Both the position numbers and the translations under genes were made by a program. 32,437 nucleotides of DNA from the NCBI GenBank assembly GCA_945882675.1, contig CAMCWU010000008.1, positions 1 through 32,437 of the forward strand, read 5' to 3'. The notes beneath the pieces are model-generated. The model saw only the letters and a program-made list of their open reading frames with translations, was not told the DNA's origin and did not search any database. Below, piece after piece: positions 19,066 to 26,208 of this stretch. Positions within the stretch are counted from its first letter, which is position 1; every line of letters begins with the position of its first letter. Source of the stretch: Klebsiella pneumoniae (GTDB lineage: Bacteria; Myxococcota_A; UBA796; GCA-2862545).

Positions 19066-20483
19066 TGACGGCCCATCTTCTCGCGGTCGCGACGTGGGCG
19101 CTGGTCGCCGGGCTGGACCGGGCGGGCGTGTCGGCCCGGCGGATCTCCATGCTGGCGCGGGGCTGGCTGGTCGCGGCGGTCCTCGTGTGCGCGGCGCCTT
19201 CGCTCGCGCCGGAGACATGGGCACCCGTGGCGGCGGCGTCGTGGGCGCCGGACATCTCGCGGATCGTGGTCGATCGCGTCGGATCCTCGGCGATGGCGAC
19301 GGCGGCCGCTCCGGTGTGGGATGTCCCGTGGCTCGCCCTGGGGGCGATGGTCGGCACCGCGCGGCTGGGGCTCGGCGTGTGGGCGCTCGGACGCCAGCTC
19401 CGCGGATCGGTGGCGCTGCGGCGGTATCGTGGCGTAGAGGTGCGGGTGGCTCCCGGGATCGGGGCGGCCGCGGCCCTCTGGACGCCGTTACGGAGCTTCG
19501 TGCTCCTCGATCCGCGTACGGCCGCTGACCCGGTGGACGGGCCCATCGCCATCCGCCACGAGGCCACCCACCACCGCCACGGCGACGCCGCGTGGGCGTG
19601 GGCGTGGGCCCTCGCGGGGGCGCTCCTGTGGCCGAACCCGTTCGTGGGTGCCCTCGTCCGCCGCGTCCGCTCCGTCGAGGAGGTCGCGTGCGACGAGGCC
19701 GTCGTCCGCCGTGTCCAACCCAGGCTCTACGCCGATTCCCTGCTGCGTGCGGCCGCTCTGGCGCGCCCGCTCCCCCACGCGCCGCTCGCGGCGTTCCCCA
19801 CCGATCTCCACAGGAGGCTCACCGTGCTCACCACCCCGCCCCGCCGCTCCGTCCCGCTGATCCCCGCGTTCCTCCTCGGTATGTGCGCGCTCCTCGGGAC
19901 GGTCGCCGTCGCGGGTCCGGCGCCCTCGGGCGAGTCGGCGGCGCTCCACGACATCACGTCCTCGGCCAAGGGCCGCGCTTTCTACCGCCAGGGCATCGCC
20001 AACCGGGCGCAGTGGTCGGATCTGGTCGATGGCGCGCTCGCGGACGCCGGAATGCCGGCCTGGCTCGCCGCGGTCCCGCTGGTGGAGTCGGGGTACACGA
20101 ACCTCGGCGCGCCGGATGACGCGAAGTACGGCCCGGGCGGGTCGCGCGCGCCCGGGATGCCGGGTCGCGGCCTGTGGATGTTCATCCCGGCGACCGCGCG
20201 GACCTACGGCCTCCAGGTCGACGACACCGTGGATCAGCGCTTCGATCCCGTGCTCGAGACCGCCGCGGCCATCGAGCTGCTCACCGATCTCCACGCCGAG
20301 TTCGGCGACTGGGACCTCGCCCTCGCGGCGTACAACGAGGGTCCGACCGTCGTGCGCGCCGCGATCGAGAGCGGCGGCACGCGCGACGCCCTCGCGCTGC
20401 ACCGCGCCGGCCTGCTGAACCGTTATGTGGCGGAGGTCCACGCGGCGGCCGCGATCCTCGCGCGCCCGGAGCTCGTCGACTGA
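19062..20483 (+). CDS. M56 (BlaR1-type) metalloprotease fused to an extracytoplasmic MltD/SLT-like lytic transglycosylase domain
   Basis: ATGA overlap with blaI-like gene. HExxH in AIRHEATHHRHGD (19557-19571) plus VEEVACDEAVV; TM PLIPAFLLGMCALLGTVAVAG; then LAAVPLVESGYTNLG...GRGLWMFIPATARTYGLQVDDTVDQRFDPVLETAAAIELLTDLHAEFGDWDLALAAYNEGPTVV. Confidence 0.88.
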   Translation: MMTAHLLAVATWALVAGLDRAGVSARRISMLARGWLVAAVLVCAAPSLAPETWAPVAAASWAPDISRIVVDRVGSSAMATAAAPVWDVPWLALGAMVGTARLGLGVWALGRQLRGSVALRRYRGVEVRVAPGIGAAAALWTPLRSFVLLDPRTAADPVDGPIAIRHEATHHRHGDAAWAWAWALAGALLWPNPFVGALVRRVRSVEEVACDEAVVRRVQPRLYADSLLRAAALARPLPHAPLAAFPTDLHRRLTVLTTPPRRSVPLIPAFLLGMCALLGTVAVAGPAPSGESAALHDITSSAKGRAFYRQGIANRAQWSDLVDGALADAGMPAWLAAVPLVESGYTNLGAPDDAKYGPGGSRAPGMPGRGLWMFIPATARTYGLQVDDTVDQRFDPVLETAAAIELLTDLHAEFGDWDLALAAYNEGPTVVRAAIESGGTRDALALHRAGLLNRYVAEVHAAAAILARPELVD

Positions 20484-20490
20484 GGCTTCA

Positions 20491-21201
20491 GTGTTTCCCG
20501 TCGTCGGCAACTTCGGGGGGTTCGAGCTCCACACCTGGGGGCTCCTCGGAGCGCTCGGCTTCCTGGTCGTGGCAGGCGGCGGGCTGATGCGCTGCCGGCA
20601 GCTCGGGATCCGGCTGGAGCACGCGGCGGATGCGCTCATCGCCGTGGGCGTCGCCGGAATCCTGGGCGCGCGGCTCCTGTTCGTGCTGACCGTGGGCGGC
20701 GCCGGCCTGCTCGACCTGCGCTCCGGCGGGGCCTCGTTCTTCGGGGCGGTGATCGCCGGGATCCCGGCGGGTACGCTCGTCGCGCGCTGGCGCGGGCTCC
20801 CGATCGGGTCGACGTGGGACGCGTTCTGCTCGGCGGTGCCGTTCGGGTTCGCGCTCTCGCGGGTCGGATGCCTCGCCGCCGGCTGCTGCTACGGCGCGCC
20901 GACGGATCTCCCGTGGGCGGTGGCGCTGCACGGCGATCTGCGGCATCCGACGCAGCTCTACGAGGCGGGGTGGCAGCTCCTCCTCGGCATCGCGCTCAAC
21001 GCGCAGTGGGGCTCGTTGCGGCAGCGGCCGGGGACGCTCACGCTGCTCTGGGTCCTGGGCACGGGAGCGGGCCGCCTCGTGATCGAGGTCGTCCGTGGAG
21101 ATCCGGGGCGCGGCGCGTGGGGGCCGCTCTCGGTGCCGCAGTGGATCGCGCTCGGGCTGGTGGGGGTCGCGGCGGCGGGGCTGGCGCGGGCCCGGCGTTA
21201 G
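20491..21201 (+). CDS. lgt: Prolipoprotein diacylglyceryl transferase (Lgt) family protein
   Basis: GTG 20491; GGASFFGAVIAGI, FGFALSRVGCLAAGCCYGAPTDLPWAV, LRHPTQLYEAGWQLLLG and multiple TM segments match Lgt. 8 nt after the upstream stop. Confidence 0.85.
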   Translation: MFPVVGNFGGFELHTWGLLGALGFLVVAGGGLMRCRQLGIRLEHAADALIAVGVAGILGARLLFVLTVGGAGLLDLRSGGASFFGAVIAGIPAGTLVARWRGLPIGSTWDAFCSAVPFGFALSRVGCLAAGCCYGAPTDLPWAVALHGDLRHPTQLYEAGWQLLLGIALNAQWGSLRQRPGTLTLLWVLGTGAGRLVIEVVRGDPGRGAWGPLSVPQWIALGLVGVAAAGLARARR

Positions 21202-21213
21202 CATTCGACGGCA

Positions 21214-21229
21214 GTCTCGACGTCGAGAC
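21214..21229. terminator. 16-bp perfect palindrome after the blaI-M56/SLT-lgt operon
   Basis: GTCTCGACGTCGAGAC, 13 nt after the lgt stop; role as terminator or binding site undetermined. Confidence 0.4.
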
Positions 21230-21366
21230 GAGGGTCAACCCGGCGTTGGTCCATTTGGGGGGCTCGAACCGGTGCCCGGCTGGCAGGGCTCCGGTCCGTG
21301 CGCTCGTCACGACAAGGCGGTTAGCAAACCTCCAGGGCGGTGTACGATACGGATGGCGGAGGTACC

Positions 21367-22227
21367 GTGCTGCTCACCATCCTGTTCATGGGGCCTGTAG
21401 CGGTCGCGACCCCTCTCGTCCTGGACGTCCCGGTGGAGTACTCGGCCGCACGGCCGCTCGCTGTCGCTCGAGCCGAGCTCGCGCTTCGGCACCACTGGCT
21501 GACCGCGTACGAGGATGTCCAGCTTCTGCGCGACGAGGATCGCGTGATGATCCACCCCGCACGGGACGGTGCGGTCGCGACCTATGCCGGCGCGGGGGGC
21601 GTGATTCACCTGGAGTACGACTCCGAGGACACCGTGCAGGCAGTGCTCGAAGCCCTCGTGGCGGCGCACGCGGCCGCGGACAACCCCGGACGTTTCGAGG
21701 TCGTCGCGGTCGAGGACACCTGGGTGATCCGACCCGCGACCGTCCAGGACGCCGCGGGCGCCTGGGTTCCGGCGGCTCGACCCCTCGATACCCGGATCAC
21801 GCTGAAGTGCGATGGCGTGGACGCTTGCACGCAGTCCATCATCGAAGCGCTCACCGCGGCCGGCTTCCCCATGGGCCACGACTTCGCGGTGTACTATGAC
21901 GAGTCGCCCTGCGCGATCTCCGCGGTGGACGAGCCGGCGCGTGACGTGTTGTACCGGGTCTCCCGGTGCAGCAGCCTCCGCGAGCCCGACCGCGGGCTCC
22001 ACCTCCGCTGGAGCCTCTACGCTGGAGCGATGGGGGGCTGGATGTTGAACCGGGCGCTCGTCCAGCGCGACATCTGGGCGTGCGGGTTCGACCCGCCGGG
22101 TGCGACCGGGGAAGGCGCCGAGCTCGACCCGGTCACCGGACGAACGGTGTGGAAGCCGCTGCCGAACCCGCTGTGCGACCGCGCGGTGGGCGACCAGGAT
22201 CGCTGGCCGAGTGACGTTCGCAAGTGA
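21367..22227 (+). CDS. Predicted secreted/periplasmic protein of unknown function
   Basis: From GTG 21367: VLLTILFMGPVAVATPLVLDVPVEY..., signal-peptide-like start; remainder not recognised. Track ORF opens at 21340. Confidence 0.65.
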   Translation: MLLTILFMGPVAVATPLVLDVPVEYSAARPLAVARAELALRHHWLTAYEDVQLLRDEDRVMIHPARDGAVATYAGAGGVIHLEYDSEDTVQAVLEALVAAHAAADNPGRFEVVAVEDTWVIRPATVQDAAGAWVPAARPLDTRITLKCDGVDACTQSIIEALTAAGFPMGHDFAVYYDESPCAISAVDEPARDVLYRVSRCSSLREPDRGLHLRWSLYAGAMGGWMLNRALVQRDIWACGFDPPGATGEGAELDPVTGRTVWKPLPNPLCDRAVGDQDRWPSDVRK

Positions 22228-22248
22228 CGCGCTCTCCGCGCGGGTGAC

Positions 22249-24420
22249 TCACCGGCACGGCGGCCCCGCCTCCAACGGGAACCGCGACACCTCGGACCAC
22301 CCCGCGCCCGCCCGCCACGTCCGCACGGCCAGGTGATCCGGGAAGACCGAGATCTTCACCGTCCCGTCCAGATCCGTTCGCCACGCCCGCACCCCGTGCG
22401 CCAGCAGCCGCTCCACGAGCTGCGCGTGCGGGTGGCCGTACCCGTTGTCGTAGCCGGCGCTGATCACGGCGAGCGAGGGGCGGACCTCGCACAGCCACTC
22501 GTCGCTCGTCGAGCCGCGGGACCCGTGGTGCCCGACCTTGAGGACCGGCGTCGGCCCGACCTCCCCGAGGAGCTGCTGCTCGCCCTCGATCTCGAGGTCG
22601 CCCGGGAGCACGAACGCGCTCCACACCTGCACGACCGACCGATCGTTGAGGTCCTTCGACGCGTATCCTGGCGCGGGCGCGAGCGCGTCGGCGTAGATCA
22701 GCGGGATCCCGCGCACCGCGGCGGCCTCCGCCACGGCTTCCATCCCCTCGAAGTCCCGGAAGGCGACGGACCGCGCGTCCATCTCCGCCAGGATCGGCAG
22801 CAACCCCCCGTAATGGTCGAGGTGCCCGTGCGATACCAGCAGATCCGGATCCCGCCGGCCCGTGCGGCGGAGCCAGCGCGCCACCGCGTCGCCGGGCGGC
22901 CCGCCGTCCACGAGCAGCCGCGTATGCGGATCTTCGAGGAGGATCGCGTCTCCCTGGCCGACCGCGAGGAACGTCGCCGTGGGGACCGTGGCGCGCTCCT
23001 CGAGGCCGAACGCCACGAGGCACGCGGCCATCCACGCGCGGGCCCGGGCCGGGCCCACGACCAGGAGGATCGCGAGGAGCAACGCGCCGCCCGGACCGGT
23101 GGCCGGGTGCCACGGCGCGACCGCCAGCGGCCCGAGGGCTGCGAGGAGCAGCCGCGCCCCCAGCGTGCACATCGACGCCGCGGGTCCCGCGAACGGATCC
23201 GGCGCGAACACGGCGACGCCTGCCAGCGGGACGAGGGCCGCGCCGAGCGGCAGCGCGACGAGATTGGCGGGCAATGCCAGCTTCGGGAGCTGCTGGAACC
23301 ACCAGGCGGACGCCGGGAGCGTGCCGAGCGTCGCGCCGACCGTCGCCGCCGACGCGTCCACGAGCTTGCGCGCGAGCCACGGCGAGTCGAGCGGCAGCCA
23401 GCGTGTGACCTGCGGTCCGAGGCGGATCATCCCGATCATCGCCCCGAACGTGAGCTGCCACGAGGCCGACCCGAGCGCCGCCGGGTCCCAGCACGCGATC
23501 CCGGCCGCCGCGAGGCCCACCGGCACGAGCGGGTCCACCCCGCGGCCCGCGGCGCGGCCGAGCGCCACCACGAGCAGCCCGAGCGCCGCCCGCTGCGCCG
23601 GGACGGGCGCGCCCGCCACCACCGCGTACGAAGCCCCGATCCCGGCCGCGAGGAGCAGCGCCGGCCCGTCCGGGACGCCCCGCGGGAGCACGAAGGCCGC
23701 GAGCCGGACGCCGCGCCCGAGCGCCGCCGCCACGAGCCCCGCCAGCACGCCCACGTGGAACCCCGACACCGACAGCAGGTGGAGCGTGCCGGTCCGCCGC
23801 AGGATCTCCATCGTCTCCTCCGGCACCTTCGAGACGTCGCCGAGCGCGAACGCGGCGATCAAGCCGGTCGGATCGTCCGGGAGAATCCGCGGTTCCTGCG
23901 TGGGCCCGAGCACGCGGACGGCGTCCACGCGCACCCACGTGCGAACGCCCGAGAGCGCGGCTCCGCGCACCGGATCCGGCGCGCCCGGGAGCACCACGCC
24001 GGGGTAAGGCCCGGCGTCCCCGCGCGCCACGACGTCCGCGCCGGGCGGGGGCGGGCGCTCGGGGAAGATCAACCGCACCCGCCCGCGAGCGGGCGCGCCG
24101 TCCACCAACCGCACGTCGATGTCCGCGGACCGCCCGACCGCCGCGCCGGCGACCCGCCCGTCGATGCGGACCGGCCCCACGAGCGCCGGCCCGGGCGCGA
24201 AGCCGAGCGCCACCACCACGCCGAGCGCGAGCCCGCCGACGCCGACCGGCACGTGTCCGAGCCGCCAGCGCGCCGGCTCCTCCACGCGCGGCCGCACGAC
24301 GCACCCCACCATCGCCGCCGCCACGACGACCACGCGCCACGCGGACGCCGGCCCATCGGCGTGCGAAGAGAGCGCGACGCCCGCGACGATCGCGGCGCAC
24401 AGGAAGGCGAGGGGATGCAT
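22249..24420 (-). CDS. comEC: ComEC/Rec2-family DNA internalization competence protein
   Basis: 723 aa; competence domain GTLHLLSVSGFHVGVLAGLVAAALGRG, and C-terminal metallo-beta-lactamase-like LLVDGGPPGD...DLLVSHGHLDHYGGL...VLKVGHHGSRGSTSDEWL. Confidence 0.95.
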   Translation of the reverse strand: MHPLAFLCAAIVAGVALSSHADGPASAWRVVVVAAAMVGCVVRPRVEEPARWRLGHVPVGVGGLALGVVVALGFAPGPALVGPVRIDGRVAGAAVGRSADIDVRLVDGAPARGRVRLIFPERPPPPGADVVARGDAGPYPGVVLPGAPDPVRGAALSGVRTWVRVDAVRVLGPTQEPRILPDDPTGLIAAFALGDVSKVPEETMEILRRTGTLHLLSVSGFHVGVLAGLVAAALGRGVRLAAFVLPRGVPDGPALLLAAGIGASYAVVAGAPVPAQRAALGLLVVALGRAAGRGVDPLVPVGLAAAGIACWDPAALGSASWQLTFGAMIGMIRLGPQVTRWLPLDSPWLARKLVDASAATVGATLGTLPASAWWFQQLPKLALPANLVALPLGAALVPLAGVAVFAPDPFAGPAASMCTLGARLLLAALGPLAVAPWHPATGPGGALLLAILLVVGPARARAWMAACLVAFGLEERATVPTATFLAVGQGDAILLEDPHTRLLVDGGPPGDAVARWLRRTGRRDPDLLVSHGHLDHYGGLLPILAEMDARSVAFRDFEGMEAVAEAAAVRGIPLIYADALAPAPGYASKDLNDRSVVQVWSAFVLPGDLEIEGEQQLLGEVGPTPVLKVGHHGSRGSTSDEWLCEVRPSLAVISAGYDNGYGHPHAQLVERLLAHGVRAWRTDLDGTVKISVFPDHLAVRTWRAGAGWSEVSRFPLEAGPPCR

Positions 24421-24524
24421 GGCCGCACGGCATGCAAGGCCCGTACCGCCAATCTATCCAGCTTTGACCGTCCACCGACCGACGGACGTCCGTCGACTTC
24501 CGTCAGCCGCCGCCAGCGGGCCCG

Positions 24525-26204
24525 TCAGCCGCCGAAGCCGTCGAAGTACTCCTTCACGGAGTCGCGGTAGCCGGGCGGGATCTCCTCCTCCGTCAGCGCG
24601 CGCGTCGCGGCGTCGCGGTATCCGGCGGGGAGATCCAGGCGCGGCGCCGTGGCCTGCTCGTCCGAGCCGGTCAGGCGGACCGTGAGCTGGTCGACGTGGC
24701 CGGACTCGTCGAGCTGCCCGGGCGCCGACGCGATCTGGCCGCCCTGGCCCTGGTACGGCCGGACCGGCGCGTAGATCTTTTGGAAGTCGTCGGCGGTCTT
24801 GCCGCCGGTGCGGTCCGAGTTGCGGTCGGCGTCCTGATGTTCGGAGAGCGCGTCGGACTCGCCCTCGTCCTCCCAGGTGTGGCCCTTTCCGGCGTTCGCG
24901 GGCCGCTCTCCGGGGCGGCCTTCGCCTTCGCCTTCGCCGTCGCCATCGCCTTCGCCTTCGCCATCGCCGTCGCCATCGCCTTCGCCGGGCTTCGGCTGGC
25001 CCTGGCCGTCTCCCGCCGGGGGCTTCTCGAGCGCGGACGCGGTGCGCTCGGCGGCGCCGTTGAGGCGCTGGGAGGCCTGGATCTGCTCGCGGCTCTGCTC
25101 GAGCTTCTCGCCGACGTCCCGCGCCTGCTGGAGCTGCTTCGCGAGCTCGCCCGCCTGCTCTGGCGTGAGGCCCTGCTTCCCGTCGGGGCTTCCCTTCGCC
25201 CCGTCCGCGGCCTGCTTCATGGCCTCGCCGGCCTCCTGCAGGCGGGGATCGGTGCTCTGCGCGAGCTGCTCGCCGGCCTGCTGCAGCGCTTCGGCGGCGG
25301 CGGCGCGCTCCGCGGGGTCCGCGCTCTGGAGCTGCTCCGCGAGCTTGCTCGCCTCCGTCGCGGCCTGCTCCATGTCGCCTTCTTCGAGCGCTTCCGCGAG
25401 ATCCTGTGTCGCTGGGCTCTCTTTGAGCGCTTCGGCGGCCTTCTCCAGGTCCTCGAGCAGATCCTCGGCTTCCGCCCGCTCCTTGTCGCTGGCGGCCAGG
25501 CTCTCCTGGATCTCCTTCAGGCGCTCCGCGGCGGCCTCCGGCGTGATGGCGCCTTCCTGCATCTGTTCGGCGAGCTCTTCGAGAGCGTCGACCTGCTCCG
25601 GGAGCGCTATCTCCGGCGTGTCCTTGCGGATCTCGGCGATCCGCTCCTCGAGCGTCTCGCCTTCCGCCGCGAGCACGCTCGCGGGGTCCGACGGGTCGAC
25701 CACTGCGACCGCGGGCGGCCGCCGGGGCACGAAGAACAGCCCGACCAACGCCAGGAGCGCCACGGGCGCCCACCGCAGCGTGCGCGGCATGCGCACCGGA
25801 AGCGCGCGGTCGAGCGGCGGCTCCGACGCTGCGAGCCGCCCGGCCGCGGCGAGTACGTCAGCGGACCGGGCGTCGTCGCGGTCCGCGAGCCCGAGGGCCG
25901 TCACCAGCACCTCGTTCGTGCCGAGCGCGCGATCCAGGAGAAACGCCGTGTCCCGGTCGTCTAGCGGCTTGCGCAGCAGCAGCGCCAGCGCGCCCGTCGC
26001 CGACGCGAGCAGTAGCGCCGCCACCGAGATGCCGGCCGCGATCGGCGTCGGGAGCCCGATCCCTAGCCGGAGCGCCGGCCCCACGAGCGCGAGCCCGAGC
26101 CCCACCCACACCCCGATCTCGAGCCCGCGCGTGGCCGCCCGCCGCCGCAGCCGGGCGCGTGCCCGCCCCAGCAGCAGCCGCACGGACGCGAGCGGGTCGT
26201 TCAC
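24525..26204 (-). CDS. Two-TM coiled-coil, Glu/Gln-rich membrane protein (DUF4175-like)
   Basis: 559 aa; N-terminal TM pair, LLLRKPLDDRDTAFLLDRALGTNE, long Ala/Glu/Gln coiled-coil, GDGDGDGEGEGDGDGEGEGEG repeat, C-terminal PPGYRDSVKEYFDGFGG. Confidence 0.7.
   Translation of the reverse strand: MNDPLASVRLLLGRARARLRRRAATRGLEIGVWVGLGLALVGPALRLGIGLPTPIAAGISVAALLLASATGALALLLRKPLDDRDTAFLLDRALGTNEVLVTALGLADRDDARSADVLAAAGRLAASEPPLDRALPVRMPRTLRWAPVALLALVGLFFVPRRPPAVAVVDPSDPASVLAAEGETLEERIAEIRKDTPEIALPEQVDALEELAEQMQEGAITPEAAAERLKEIQESLAASDKERAEAEDLLEDLEKAAEALKESPATQDLAEALEEGDMEQAATEASKLAEQLQSADPAERAAAAEALQQAGEQLAQSTDPRLQEAGEAMKQAADGAKGSPDGKQGLTPEQAGELAKQLQQARDVGEKLEQSREQIQASQRLNGAAERTASALEKPPAGDGQGQPKPGEGDGDGDGEGEGDGDGEGEGEGRPGERPANAGKGHTWEDEGESDALSEHQDADRNSDRTGGKTADDFQKIYAPVRPYQGQGGQIASAPGQLDESGHVDQLTVRLTGSDEQATAPRLDLPAGYRDAATRALTEEEIPPGYRDSVKEYFDGFGG
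24921..24991 (-). repeat. Trinucleotide-phased GGCGAN/GGCGAC tandem repeat encoding (GD/GE)n
   Basis: cttcgccttcgccttcgccgtcgccatcgccttcgccttcgccatcgccgtcgccatcgccttcgcc on the + strand. Confidence 0.8.
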
Positions 26205-26208
26205 GGCG

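Noticed and set aside
18676-20483. Standard beta-lactam resistance blaI-blaR1 pair
   Set aside because: No penicillin-binding/class D beta-lactamase-like sensor domain follows the M56 domain and no beta-lactamase gene is nearby; the C-terminal domain is transglycosylase-like.
21256-21290. tRNA or tmRNA 3' end on the minus strand (GGTTCGAGCCCCCC)
   Set aside because: T-arm-like string only; the stem does not pair properly and no acceptor, D-arm or anticodon arm could be assembled.
22333-24570. 745-aa plus-strand ORF opposite comEC
   Set aside because: Arg/His/Glu-rich shadow ORF; comEC on the minus strand is unambiguous.
24921-24991. Possible CRISPR-like or minisatellite array
   Set aside because: It is an in-frame Gly-Asp/Glu codon repeat inside a CDS, with no spacers.
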